A DNA stretch of 64,000 nt from Tribonema minus. Its lineage: Eukaryota; Sar; Xanthophyceae; Tribonematales; Tribonemataceae. Position numbers and translations under genes: made by a program. Shown here piece after piece: positions 46,301-55,841 of this stretch. A model generated the notes under the pieces. The model was not told where the DNA came from. It saw nothing but the letters and a program-made list of their open reading frames with translations, and ran no database searches. The number at the start of each line of letters is the position of its first letter. Position 1 is the first letter of the stretch. Location: assembly GCA_017506865.1 (NCBI GenBank), contig JAFCMP010000468.1, forward strand, positions 496,001 through 560,000, in the 5' to 3' direction.

Positions 46301-49300
46301 CACTGCTCGTTTTTCTCGTGCAGCTCGCAATGTTGACAAAGGGTGCTCACTGAACAGCGGAAGGTGTGCCTTGTGCGGCGTGTCGAAGTATGCGTTGAAG
46401 TACACGCCACAGCGACTCGCGCCTGTTCTGTGTCCAACGAGCACCCATCACCTGCCCAGTACGAGCGCTTCCTTGCTGACCCGGGCTCTGGCCCATCGCT
46501 TGAGCTGCACTGCAGTAAACTTATTTTGACCGCTGTGGAGGCCTGCCAGCAGTCACACACGCCTGTGGTGCGCTAGTGCATACTTTCACTGCAAATCCGC
46601 ATCTGTCCATTCACGCACTAGGGCTAGATTTCAACCTTAACCCTCACGTAACACGGCACGACTCTGGCAACATGCACAAACTCATTGCCATGGCCTTTGT
46701 CTCAATCTGCGCTGCCCACGCTGCGACAGATCGGCGGTCTTGAGGCGGCAACGGGCAAGGCCGTCGTTGTGGGTGAGTGCGCGCATGCCTGCCCTGCCTG
46801 TCCATCTTCCTCCGCCTTCTCCGAGCACATCTCGCAGCACTTAGGGTTAGGGTTAGACTAACCCTAACCCTAACCCTAAGGCAGCACTCCCCCTAAGCGC
46901 CAGCCCATACGGCCTCTGCCGACCTGTGAGCGAAGTCTCGCTGTGCTGCAGTCTTCGTCTGAGCGCTGCCTCGTACTCAAACACTGCCTCCACACCCTCG
47001 CCGAACGTCAGCGAGGCCTCGCTGCTGCCTTTGCTGCCTATACTGAGCACTGCCTTACACCGCCTTCTGCTGACCTCGCGCCGAGGTCTTCCTGTCCTCG
47101 AGTCATTGGCGTTGAGCGCTGACTCGCACGCATCTCTGCCTCCACACCTTCGCCGAACCTCAGCGAGGCCTCGCTGCTGGTTTTGCTGCCTGTACTGAGC
47201 ACTGCCTCACACCGCCTTCTGCCGACCTCGAGCGAGGTTTTGCCGTGATCGAGGCATTCGCGCTGAGCGCTGACTCGCACTCAACACCACCTCCACCTTC
47301 GCAAACTTGAGCGAGGCGTTGGTTGTTTTGCTGTCCATACTGAGCACTGCCTCGCACTCAAATCGCCACCGCGCGCGCAGGCGAGTGGGGCGGCCTGTAC
47401 ATCGGCACCGACAGGGTGCTGCAGGACGCGCTCGGCGCGTACCTCAAGTCCAAGTGCATCGCGGACGCGTTCTGGTGGTGAGTGACCCCTCACCGGGTAC
47501 TGTGGTGTTGTGAAAACGAATTAAAAGATCGTAGAGCTGTAGGTGTTATATTCTTCTGCGCACCGCAAGTCCAAGTGCATCGCGGACGCGTTCTGAGTGA
47601 CGCTCCACACCGGGTGTGTGATGTTCTTCTGCGTACCTCAAGTTCCAGTGCAGCGCGGACGCGTTCTGGTGGCGAGTGACGCGCTCGCGCCACATGCCGC
47701 GTGTGACAAGATAGTTTTCTGACGTGTGTACACGGGTGCGTGGTGTGTTTGTTGATGGGTTGATGGAAACGAATCAAAAGATCGTAGAGCTCTAGGTGAC
47801 AAAGGATGGTTAGCCGCAAGTGCCTTCCACCAATAACCGTGGTCGCCGCTGTTGCAGTCATTGGCCACGAGTCAAACAGTGCCATCATATCCACAGGTCA
47901 AAAGACTTCTGTGTGCGAGCTTTGTAGCGTTCGAGGGCATGGGTGTTCAGTATGGAAAGGTCTCACGTGTTCGGTAGGCCAGCAGCCCAAACACAGGAGG
48001 TGCAGCAGCTATTGACAGCGCTCTTAAATGCGCGTTGTGCAGAAGGTGGTGTGCGGGGTTTTGAACCAAACGTGCGGCGACACAGAAGGCTCCAGGTTGT
48101 TTAGCACGAGCTATCCGTAGCATTCTCCTTTCCTCACCTACGAGCAGTAGCGTAGCAGCGGAGCGCGTGTCAGGAGCCTTGTCTGGTCCCCTAGCTTCGC
48201 CGCGCTAGAGGTGTAAACCACCTGTTCTAGCTCCATCTACCCAGTTTCCACTCCGTCTTGGGTAGTCCGTCAGCAATGTTTAAAAAAGGCAACGTATGTG
48301 GTACGTAACAGCTTTATTTTCCTCGACTTATTGATTATGCAGGGCACCGATATGTGCTCCCCTGCATAAGCGAATCATATTCAATGATTCACATGATGTG
48401 ACTTCCCGTTACATCCTGATTCAACCGTTTCATCAAACTTCAAGTTGAAGTTGAAGAAAATGAGTCGTACGTACGGTCAGATCACCCCAGAGTGGGGGTG
48501 AAAAGTCCCATTTGCATTTGCAGGGAGGTTCCCCGTACGCACCATATTCACAGCTTTGAGCCACACTACTTAGCTTAGGTTGTGGTGATTCATAGCTATG
48601 AATACAGAATAAATACGCTAGTCGTATTTATTTTTGTTTGTTGGCTGTTAATTGACGAATGATAATTCTGAAATACTTTTTAGCTAATCGTTCTGTTAAA
48701 TGATTGACATGATGTCTGTTGTGTACTTTGGCATACCGCTTGCTAAAGTTTCTGAGCTTAATAGTGAGTCTGAATGTTGAATATTCGTGGTTGATGATGT
48801 CCCTGGAATATGATATGACCCTGTTCATGAAATCATTTGGTTTGGTGATAATTCGAGTAAACCTGTACAATTGTGACCAAAAGACACCATACCTTATCTC
48901 GTCGGAAAGTATTGTCAGCATAGTTGGAAATCGAATGTAATCTTTGAAAACGGGCATGTGTCGCAGTTTATCATAAAGGTCAATGGTAAAATGCTCAGTT
49001 TTTGTTACCTTGATTTGTAAGTCAAGATAGTTTACTGTGGTACCTGATTGTTCTAGATTGAGTTCCATAGGGTTGTCAATGTATGTGTCTGTGTTCCCTA
49101 TGGCTATTCGTCCTGGATATATTCCATCAGTACCTCCTTCTAGGTGTCTATTATCGTATAAAGTATCCTCTATGTTAACGTGACTTGGGAGGCCTGGGGC
49201 CATTATATCATCAATATATCGAGCCCAATTGAAAAGGGAGACTAGTACTGCTTTCTCTGAGCCTGTAGAATTTGCTCTATATAGTTCAACTCTACGAAAT

Positions 49301-50043
49301 ACCATTTTTAATTCATAGTATGCGCAATATAGGTTTGCTAGTTGAGGCGCGCAGGGAGTGCTGTACCGGCGCAGTGCCAACATGACTCGCACGACCGCCT
49401 CACTGTCGTTTCCAATGCCGTGCTGTCACGCTCCCCGAACTTTGCGCCACGCTTCTCACGACCCTGGCGGTCTGAGCGCTGCCAGCGCAGGCACTGTTGC
49501 GTTTTGACCGCGACCCGACGCGGGCGACGCGTCGCTCTGAGGCGGCAGCTGCGGAGCGCATGGTGCACTCGCGCGTCAGCGACCGCCCGCAGGGCTAACA
49601 ATCACCAATGCCTCGTGCGTGCCGCTGCTGCCGCCGCCATCCGCCCGCACGATTGTCGCTCACCGATGCCTACGTGCCCTGCCGCCGCTGCCGCCGTCCC
49701 GCGCCGCCGCCGCCGCCGCAGGGCCCTCAACCCCAACTCCGCGGAGATGGGCGGCCTGCTGCAGGCCGACTGGCGCACGCCCAACGCTGGCAAGCTCGCG
49801 CTGCTCGCGGCCGCGCAGCCGACGCCGTCGCTGTTTGTCGGCGCCATCGGGCGCGTCAACATCTGTGTGAACTACGGCGCATACGGCAACGCGCTGTGCG
49901 ACAAGCGCACGGGCGTGCGTGTGCGCGGCCGCCGCCGCGCGGCGCTGCTCGCCGGCGGCGGCGACGACGATGATGAAACTGCTGCCGACGGCGCCGCCGC
50001 CGCCATTGGCGATAGCGAGGATTCGGAGGAGTACGAAGAGTAG
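39247..50043 (+). CDS. Secreted GH5-family glycoside hydrolase (endoglucanase-like), 11 exons
   Basis: Hydrolyses beta-1,4-linked polysaccharide such as cellulose or mannan; exact substrate unknown. Exons: 39247-39382, 40327-40520, 41069-41109, 41898-42111, 43390-43451, 44323-44569, 45711-45813, 46211-46287, 46730-46772, 47381-47477, 49722-50043. All ten junctions agree in phase, giving 511 aa. Residues 1-21 are a signal peptide ending ASA. GH5 landmarks: HWFGLE, FNALRVPVS (Arg), LVLLDMHYLN (His), LKNEPHG (acid/base Glu237), YSPHVYGPSVF, VVVGEWGG (nucleophile Glu374), FWWALNPNSAEMGGLLQADW. The C-terminal 40 residues are basic, then strongly acidic, a tail outside the usual fold. Introns carry exon-edge duplicates and telomere-like repeats. 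Intron 10 (2.2 kb) holds an AT-rich RT relic, so the gene may be hard to splice, yet no exon is broken. Confidence 0.9.
42112..42480 (+). repeat. Tandem copies of GH5 exon 4 tail and donor with G-runs
   Basis: 42181-42235 repeats the last roughly 50 nt of exon 4 (CTGTTTAAGGAGTGCGCCGC) and a GTGAGGGG donor. Further shorter units follow at about 42290 and 42395, each with long G-runs and GTAGTGNGTACG. Confidence 0.85.
42490..42880. repeat. ~180-bp tandem repeat with TTGTAGTTGAAGTG words
   Basis: 42500-42625 and 42680-42790 are diverged copies (GCGGGNGGCGTGGGGTG, CTGTACNGGGAGTT). The word TTGAAGTG occurs at least five times in this stretch of GH5 intron 4. Confidence 0.75.
43330..43370. repeat. 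(CTG)n microsatellite
   Basis: About 13 CTG units, 20 bp upstream of the GH5 exon 5 acceptor. Confidence 0.95.
43945..44240 (+). repeat. Two decayed copies of GH5 exon 6 head and acceptor
   Basis: AGGAACACGCTCCTGGACCT at 44139 and a diverged GGGAACACGCTCCTGGATCT at about 43959 copy the genuine exon 6 start (44321). The spacing is about 182 bp. CCTAACCC tracts and GGTGTCAAACTCAGCAT-type sequence are carried with each unit. Confidence 0.85.
44570..44940 (+). repeat. Serial copies of GH5 exon 6 tail and donor interleaved with TTAGGG repeats
   Basis: After the genuine donor at 44570, copies of GGCAGCCCGTTCCCGGCGGC plus GTGAGGAG occur at about 44660-44705, 44770-44815 and 44880-44930. TTAGGG-like runs lie between each. 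At least three degenerate units are visible. Confidence 0.85.
46841..46879. repeat. Head-to-head telomeric palindrome with flanking 7-bp direct repeat
   Basis: (TTAGGG)n at 46841-46856 is followed directly by (CCCTAA)n at 46858-46879, forming an inverted repeat. GCAGCAC occurs immediately on both sides (46834-46840 and 46881-46887), as expected of a target duplication. Confidence 0.9.
46990..47375. repeat. ~150-bp tandem repeat, three copies, in GH5 intron 9
   Basis: AGCGAGGCCTCGCTGCTG followed by TACTGAGCACTGCCT recurs at about 47010, 47160 and 47306. The last unit runs up to the exon 10 acceptor. Confidence 0.8.
47560..47690 (+). repeat. Two decayed copies of GH5 exon 10 tail
   Basis: AAGTCCAAGTGCATCGCGGA at 47567 and a diverged copy at about 47640 repeat the genuine exon 10 end (47448-47477), including GCGGACGCGTTCTG and a downstream GAGTGACG. 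Confidence 0.85.
47770..47862. repeat. Dispersed repeat, copy in GH5 intron 10
   Basis: It matches 20161-20255 at roughly 85-90 percent by eye, including AAAAGATCGTAGAGCTCTA and CACCAATAACCGTGGTCGCC. Confidence 0.8.
48628..49345 (-). pseudogene. AT-rich, 5'-truncated reverse-transcriptase fragment
   Basis: An open frame of about 240 codons begins abruptly near 49345, where base composition switches from GC-rich to AT-rich. It carries the C-terminal half of an RT: NLYCAYYELK, then WARYIDDIMAP (motif C), then YLDLQIKV and FTIDLYDK. The upstream RT motifs A and B are missing. The YIDD plus YLDL arrangement recalls Penelope-like RTs, but I am not sure of the family. Codon use and composition are unlike the host genes, suggesting transfer from an AT-rich source or a separate element lineage. 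It lies antisense in GH5 intron 10. Confidence 0.7.
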
Positions 50044-51644
50044 TGGGAACGGCGGTGCTGCTGCGCGCGCCGCCTCCCGGTGTGGGCGCGCAGCCGCCGC
50101 CGCCGCAGCGGTAGACCGCCTCTGCCGCCGCGCGGAGCGGCGTCGCAATCTGCGGCGCTGAGACTGAGCGCTGCTGCGCAGCCGCACGGCAGCAGCTGCG
50201 CTGCGGCAGCGGATAGCGTGTGTCAGTGACGTCACTTGCAGTGACAGGCTCTCCGCCACTGGCTTGGTTGTGGCGCCATCGTACGACTACTGTAGTTGTG
50301 CGAGCAGGCAGCGCGCATCGAGCCGCGGTTTTTGTGTACTGCTTAAGCAGCAGGCGTCGTCTGCGTCGATCGGCGGCGAGCGCGGAAACACTGCGGCAGC
50401 ACCGTGCTGTCACAGCGCGCACGATAAATTGCGGAAGCGTTTCGGTGTTGCGTACATGGGAGGGGGGGGGCGTAGGTACAGTAGGTAGGTGGTAAGCCAT
50501 CGCATCAGGTTGTCTCAGCGTCCGCGTAGGATGTGGTTTGCAGCGGCATGGACGCACATGTGCGGTTCTAAGCGATGTCGTTGGAACGTACGCTCAAGCA
50601 CTGTGTCGAGTCGAAAACACGCCGCACCACGGTCTCTGTTGAGTGTGCGCACCCGTCACAGACATACAATACCCCCACGTTTACCGGCCGAACACGACAC
50701 ACATTTCAAAAAAGCTGATGCACGTAAATACGACACACATCACATCATTCGCGCGCCAAGTCCAAGCGTTGTTTGGCAGCTTCTTCAGCGCTCGCGTCAA
50801 ACACTGCTTGCTGCTTGCACCCGTCGCAAGACTGAGTGGAGCGTCACTGCACAAACCTCAGCACTGCTCTTCAAGATGCGCCTTCTAACCAACCATGTAG
50901 GCGTGTGGTTGTAAAGATCTGTGGCATGCATGTCTTACTTGTCTCTGCAGCCTGGGCTGCGGCTGGTGCTGAAGATGCTGCTGCTGTTGGGGGAGCCATA
51001 GTGGATGTTGTTGGGTGGCTTCAGTCACTGCGCCTCTACTTGGTCTCGTTGCTCCAGCTCTCAGGGTTGTGCGCTTATGCAGAGCTCTCAGGGCCATCAG
51101 TACTACACCAGCTGCTCGTTAGCACCGAGAGGTGCGGCAGCGCTTGCGGTGGCGCTGATGGTGGCGAGGGTGCATCAGGCAGCTAGGGGATGGGAGATGC
51201 TGGCTCTGACTGTGAGCAGGAGCTGCGGAGTCGCGTGTGGTGAGGATACGGCTTTGGGCAGCAGCAGGGGATATTGGAACATGGGGATGCGGATAGCATC
51301 AGGGCACACTGTAGATCGTTTGCTTGAACACGCAAGAAAGAGAACCTCGGCCAGGCACGTCAGCGGCGTGCTTAGGCAAGGAATCGAGGACCGGGCGCCT
51401 CTGGCCCAAGTGTATACTAGATGCATAACCGCGGTCCTCCGGCGTTTTCGCTCAAGAGATGGAGACATCGGCTACGATAGGTGTGGCTCAGACTGGGTGC
51501 CGCTGTGTCTACCCCCCATGAGTCTAGTACAAGCCTGCAACGCAGGGCTCTAAGGGCCCGTCCGATTTTAGTTTTTTGCAATCTTATCCAACGCATCAAG
51601 CCCACCTTGGGGTTGCTATAAATACAAGATCACAAGGACTCGCA
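50044..51644. other. Gene-free stretch
   Basis: I see no supportable gene. 51600-51644 contains a TATAAATACAAG word also present in the direct repeats of the following element, so the last part may be older element sequence. Confidence 0.45.
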
Positions 51645-51732
51645 GACTAGGCTGCTGCGTTGACGCAAGCTTTTCGATTGCATAGGCAACCCGGCCTCCC
51701 TTGGGCCTTTATAAATACAAGTCCATACGTAC

Positions 51733-52434
51733 TTGCAAGTGGAATATAATAGTGGCAGGCCCTCAAAGCCCCAGGCACGAGCATCCCTGGCTTGGGACCT
51801 CTCGACGCCCTCGGTCGTCCACGCACTTGACCAGACCAATGAGGCGGATCTACTGCTGCTGCGGTTCACCACGACTGCCAACCCCTTCCGCACTCAGCTG
51901 CAGTGCACCCAGTGGGCACGGCTAGTGGAGCACGCCACACGACTACTGGCGGACGCCACAGACAGTGCACGTGAGGCGGCACGGGTGCGCCTCCACCATG
52001 GTGCCGGGGCGTTTGCTCATCAGGTTTCTCAGACTCTAGTGCAGCGCGGCTACAGGCTGCTGCACCTGCTAGCAGCGATGGCCTTTGGTAGGCAACCGGA
52101 GGGAACCGGTATGCCGCCTGCGGCCCGGCTGGCAGCGTTGCTGTCTGGCGACTTCGCGGAGCTACTGAGAAAGACGCTGTCAGCAGCAGCGGCGCTGCGG
52201 GCCCCCAAACCAAACAACGCAGCTATGGCGTCGGCACAAACGAACTTCGATGCCGACTGGACGGAGGCTGACTCCAGGCAGCAAACAGCATGCGCTGCCC
52301 TCTCAGGCAAGCGACGGGGGGTAGGCTTGGCTGCCGCACGACTAGAGGCGCGTGAAGCATGCGCCCCAGCAGACGAGGTCACGGCACAGGTGCTGGCAGC
52401 AAAGCACCCTGAACTGGCACCCGGCCGGGGGTAG
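51733..52434 (+). CDS. N-terminal part of second retroelement ORF
   Basis: 233 codons. The region near RLAALLSGDFAELLRKTL and VLAAKHPELAPG aligns by eye with the segment just before the RT domain of the first element's ORF2 (RFAAFVAGDLDLLTRTAL, LQAKHPAGDA). It ends at a TAG (52432-52434) within a GGGGG-TAG context while the RT frame is already open, so it is the front of the same protein in the -1-related frame. No ORF1 is present between the repeats. Confidence 0.6.
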   Translation: MQVEYNSGRPSKPQARASLAWDLSTPSVVHALDQTNEADLLLLRFTTTANPFRTQLQCTQWARLVEHATRLLADATDSAREAARVRLHHGAGAFAHQVSQTLVQRGYRLLHLLAAMAFGRQPEGTGMPPAARLAALLSGDFAELLRKTLSAAAALRAPKPNNAAMASAQTNFDADWTEADSRQQTACAALSGKRRGVGLAAARLEAREACAPADEVTAQVLAAKHPELAPGRG

Positions 52435-52445
52435 TCGATACGCCA

Positions 52446-55400
52446 ATGGAGCAAGTGCGCGGCCTGGTACGCGACGCCCGGCGGCACTGCTTACACAGCG
52501 CAGGGGTGGCAACGACCACCGGGCCAGCTGGCAGCGGCAGTCCTGTCTTCGAATCGGGTCAGGCACATGATCACAGCGATAGGCCTGAGGATGCTGCCAG
52601 CGCAGCCGGACGGCGCCTCGAGGTGGAGGCGGCAGACATACTGTCGACCTTGTCCGCAGCAGGGGCGGGGAAGGCAGGAGGGCTGGACGGCCTACGCTAT
52701 GAACACCTCTTGATGGCCGCTGGGCCTGGTGCACCAGTGAAAGCAGCCACCCGCCCCGTGAGCAGTGCCTCGCCAGGACTAGCTGGTGATTCAGAATCAG
52801 ATGTGATGGAACCGGCATTCGCCCATCACCTGGCCAAGGTGTTCACGACGCTGCTTGTTGAGCCCGAACTGCTGCCGGAGCAATCGCAACGGCTTCTCCG
52901 CGCCGCGGCCCTCTCAGGCATAGGACAGAAGCGGCGTCCGATCGCCTGCTCCAGTGTCTGGCGCAGACTCCTCGGGTCCACAGCGGCACGGAGTGTCAAG
53001 GGCAAGATATCGGGGCTGCTGGCCTCCATGTCGCAGTTTAGCGTAGGATACCGGTCTGGCGTCGAGCATGTGGCAGCGCGCGCGCGCGTGTGGCACGAGC
53101 TGTATGGCACCACTATCCAACTGGACTGTGAGAACGCATTTAACAGTGTGGATCGCGCCGCCATTGTGCGGGGGCTTATGCTCTTCTGTCCGGAGCTGCT
53201 CCCGCACTTTGAGTCCGTATACTGTGGTGACACTGCCTCAGAGATGCGGGTGGAGGTGAACGGTGAAGCTCGCATTATCTGCTCCCACCTAGGGTGCCAG
53301 CAAGGGGACCCTCTAGGGCCGCTGTACTTTGCAGTGGCAGCGGCCTTCCTACTCTTCTACCCTGATGGAGTGAATGCGACGCCCGGCAGTATGCCGGCCT
53401 ACGGCCACAGCACAGCGGAACCGCCAGCCCCGCACTGCGCTTTCCTGGATGACCTCAACGTGCTGCAAGCTGCCTACTTCGACGATGCAGCGGCCGCTGG
53501 GGTGGCAGAGGTGATCCGCCGGCTGGCGGCAGGGGGCCTACGCGTTCGACCAGACAAGTCGCTGGCCATCGCCATGCGCGGCACAGTGTTTGATGAAGCG
53601 GCCAGAGCACGCCTGCGCGCCCTTGACATACCGTTTGTGGACACCACCATGCCAGAATCCAGTCAGGGCTTTACGTCGGTCGGGGTACCGGTAGGGCACC
53701 CAGCCTATGTGCACGCTGCCATGAGCAAGCATCTTGTCGACGCAGGGACATGGCGATTGTCGTGGCAGCTAGCTGGAATGGCGCGGCATCACCTACAGGC
53801 AGCACAGTTCATTCTACGCAGGTCACTGACGAAGCGCATGGGCTTCTTAGCTCGGGTCGTTGACACGGCTTTGAGTGAGACATGGTTGCACGCGTTTGAC
53901 GGGTTCTGTGCATGGACGCTCGAACGCATGCTGCATCTGCACGGCTGCTCTACCGCGGCAGCCATGAAGTCACACCTGCTGGCCGCCTGCACTGCTGGTG
54001 ACAATGAGGAAGCCAGCAGTGGCAGCGTGCTGGTATTGCCGCGCTTGGGCCCGCCAGAACTCACAGACATCGCAGTGCCACTGCGGGCGTCACGGTTGCC
54101 GGAGCGACGAGGCGGTCTGGGCATGCCGCTTTTGGGGCTACTGGCACCAGCCGCATACACGGCCCAGGCATGCACAACACTGAGGCCGGCAATAATTCAT
54201 GCCACTGTGGCAGCAGGGGCCCTGAGGCTCGGCACTGACGAACACGGCGCAGTCACCTGGTTCGCACAGCACTCATGCGCAATACGCGAGGACCAGGGAC
54301 TGCCGCCAATCATCGAGGCCGTGCGACGCTCTACGCGAGCGCTGACAGCTGATGGCGGCGAAAAATCACGCACAGCTGTGGCCGAGCAGCTCCCAGCATC
54401 GTTGCTACGGTGGGCAGCAGATACGACGGCCGCAGCGTCGACGCTCCCCACTGCGGTGCAAGCGATCTACGCCGCAACTGCCGTCACGGAGACAGTGACC
54501 ACTGAGCCAGCCCCACACACCCACGGCATTGTGCCTGGCGCCGAGGCGGCCGCTGCGGCGGCGACCGTACCTGGCCCTCAAGCCGCTGCCGCGGCTGCCC
54601 CTTCCACGCCCGCTAAACCACAAACTAGCGCGGAAGAAAGCAGCTGCAGCGGCGGGCAGGAGGACGACGACGACGACTGGGAGGCCTATGCTGACGAGAT
54701 CTGCAGGAAGGTAGTGCCCCGCCGCCGGCGCGGTCACTTCACGCACGGACTACAAGCCGGCCTTTCAAATGTTCTTCGACGTCAATACGAGGATTGCCTG
54801 GTGGAGGACCTAGAGGCTGCCTCGGCTGGTGCCGTGGGCAAGCCGACGCAGGCTGCACCTATTGGTGACTCGCGCGACACCAGCCGCCGCCGCCAACAGG
54901 CTAGCGCACGGGTCCTGGCGCAGCTGCGCAGCCAGCGTGCGTCCGGGGCAATGGCGTGGATGAGCGTGCCACCCACTGCCAATGACCGCCCGGGTGCGGC
55001 GCCCATGTCCAGTATGGCAGCAGCCACGATGATTTTGATTGCGATCTTCATAGACGGGTGGGGCATACAGGGCGAGGTGTGCCCATGGCGGTGCAGTGAT
55101 GTGAGCCCCACCTCCACGCATGCGATCAGCTGCCCCAGCCAGCACATACGGGGGCACAACGCGACACACACTGCCCAAAAGCGGTGCCTGCAGCGCATCT
55201 TGAGACAGCACCATGTCTCTATTGTCCGCAATGAGGACGCTAGCGTCTTCAAGGTACCGGGGTATCGGGCGGACACAGTCATTGACCCAGGGTGTCTGCA
55301 CTTTAGCAGTGCATACCGTAACAAGGGAATAGTGCTAGACACAAGTGTGCGCGCGCCCACAGCGAGCTCGTACCTGACAGGCAAAACAAATGCCTCGAAC

Positions 55401-55754
55401 ACGGACGGCTATGCTGCTGGGGTGGGGGAGGACGCGAAGGTCAAGCACCACACCGGCACCTTGACGTCATCTTGGGCTTTTGTGCCATTCGTGCAGGAGT
55501 CGTACGGACGGCTGGGCAAGCAGACAAGCCTTTTTGTTAAGGAGTTGGCAATGCACTCAGCACTGTGCTCAGGCGGGGGGAAGGCAGATGTGTTACGCAA
55601 GGCCGGGTTAGCTAAGCGTCAGATCCTCATTGAGCTGAGCATATCGCTGGCGCGGGAGTTGGCGGAGCGCGTCATGGCGTACACACGTGGAGCGCAAATG
55701 CTGGGCTGTGTTGCGGCGCCGGTATCCAAGCTCCTAGGGCACAGCGCAGACTAG
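52446..55754 (+). CDS. Reverse transcriptase with REL endonuclease, second element
   Basis: 1,102 codons from the first Met; the frame is open from 52413. Motifs: GGLDGLRYEHLL, RRPIACSSVWRRLL, IQLDCENAFNSVDR (motif A), GCQQGDPLGPLYF (motif B), CAFLDDLNVL (motif C), RVRPDKSLAIA. A linker rich in Ala/Thr/Pro and acidic residues follows (about 690-760). The C-terminus has CPWRCSDVSPTSTHAISC (C-x3-C-x8-H-x3-C), then GYRADTV and VLDTSV as candidate endonuclease residues. It is the same architecture as the first element but strongly diverged. The Met at 52446 is probably not the native start, because conserved upstream sequence lies in the other frame. Confidence 0.85.
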   Translation: MEQVRGLVRDARRHCLHSAGVATTTGPAGSGSPVFESGQAHDHSDRPEDAASAAGRRLEVEAADILSTLSAAGAGKAGGLDGLRYEHLLMAAGPGAPVKAATRPVSSASPGLAGDSESDVMEPAFAHHLAKVFTTLLVEPELLPEQSQRLLRAAALSGIGQKRRPIACSSVWRRLLGSTAARSVKGKISGLLASMSQFSVGYRSGVEHVAARARVWHELYGTTIQLDCENAFNSVDRAAIVRGLMLFCPELLPHFESVYCGDTASEMRVEVNGEARIICSHLGCQQGDPLGPLYFAVAAAFLLFYPDGVNATPGSMPAYGHSTAEPPAPHCAFLDDLNVLQAAYFDDAAAAGVAEVIRRLAAGGLRVRPDKSLAIAMRGTVFDEAARARLRALDIPFVDTTMPESSQGFTSVGVPVGHPAYVHAAMSKHLVDAGTWRLSWQLAGMARHHLQAAQFILRRSLTKRMGFLARVVDTALSETWLHAFDGFCAWTLERMLHLHGCSTAAAMKSHLLAACTAGDNEEASSGSVLVLPRLGPPELTDIAVPLRASRLPERRGGLGMPLLGLLAPAAYTAQACTTLRPAIIHATVAAGALRLGTDEHGAVTWFAQHSCAIREDQGLPPIIEAVRRSTRALTADGGEKSRTAVAEQLPASLLRWAADTTAAASTLPTAVQAIYAATAVTETVTTEPAPHTHGIVPGAEAAAAAATVPGPQAAAAAAPSTPAKPQTSAEESSCSGGQEDDDDDWEAYADEICRKVVPRRRRGHFTHGLQAGLSNVLRRQYEDCLVEDLEAASAGAVGKPTQAAPIGDSRDTSRRRQQASARVLAQLRSQRASGAMAWMSVPPTANDRPGAAPMSSMAAATMILIAIFIDGWGIQGEVCPWRCSDVSPTSTHAISCPSQHIRGHNATHTAQKRCLQRILRQHHVSIVRNEDASVFKVPGYRADTVIDPGCLHFSSAYRNKGIVLDTSVRAPTASSYLTGKTNASNTDGYAAGVGEDAKVKHHTGTLTSSWAFVPFVQESYGRLGKQTSLFVKELAMHSALCSGGGKADVLRKAGLAKRQILIELSISLARELAERVMAYTRGAQMLGCVAAPVSKLLGHSAD

Positions 55755-55841
55755 GCTGCTGCGTTGACGCAAGCTTTTCGATTGCATAGGCAACCCGGCC
55801 TCCCTTGGGCCTTTATAAATACAAGTCCATACGTACTCGCA

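Larger units (their letters stand above)
51645..55841 (+). mobile_element. Second R2-type non-LTR retroelement between ~93-bp direct repeats
   Basis: 51645-51737 and 55749-55841 are nearly identical (beginning AGACTAGGCTGCTGCGTTGA, with TATAAATACAAG inside). They bracket two overlapping open frames that together encode one RT/endonuclease. The downstream repeat contains the ORF stop codon and 3' end. The upstream repeat is therefore most simply the 3' tip of a severely 5'-truncated earlier copy, in tandem, much like the first array. A pseudo-LTR with promoter function is the alternative. Confidence 0.8.

Noticed and set aside
49342..50043. Plus-strand 233-codon frame as an independent gene
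   Set aside because: Only its last part (from 49722) is coding: it is exon 11 of the GH5 gene, joined in phase to exon 10.
51645..55841. LTR retrotransposon interpretation of the direct repeats
   Set aside because: There is no gag, protease, RNase H or integrase, and no TG...CA repeat ends; RT and CCHC-endonuclease motifs are of the non-LTR R2 type.
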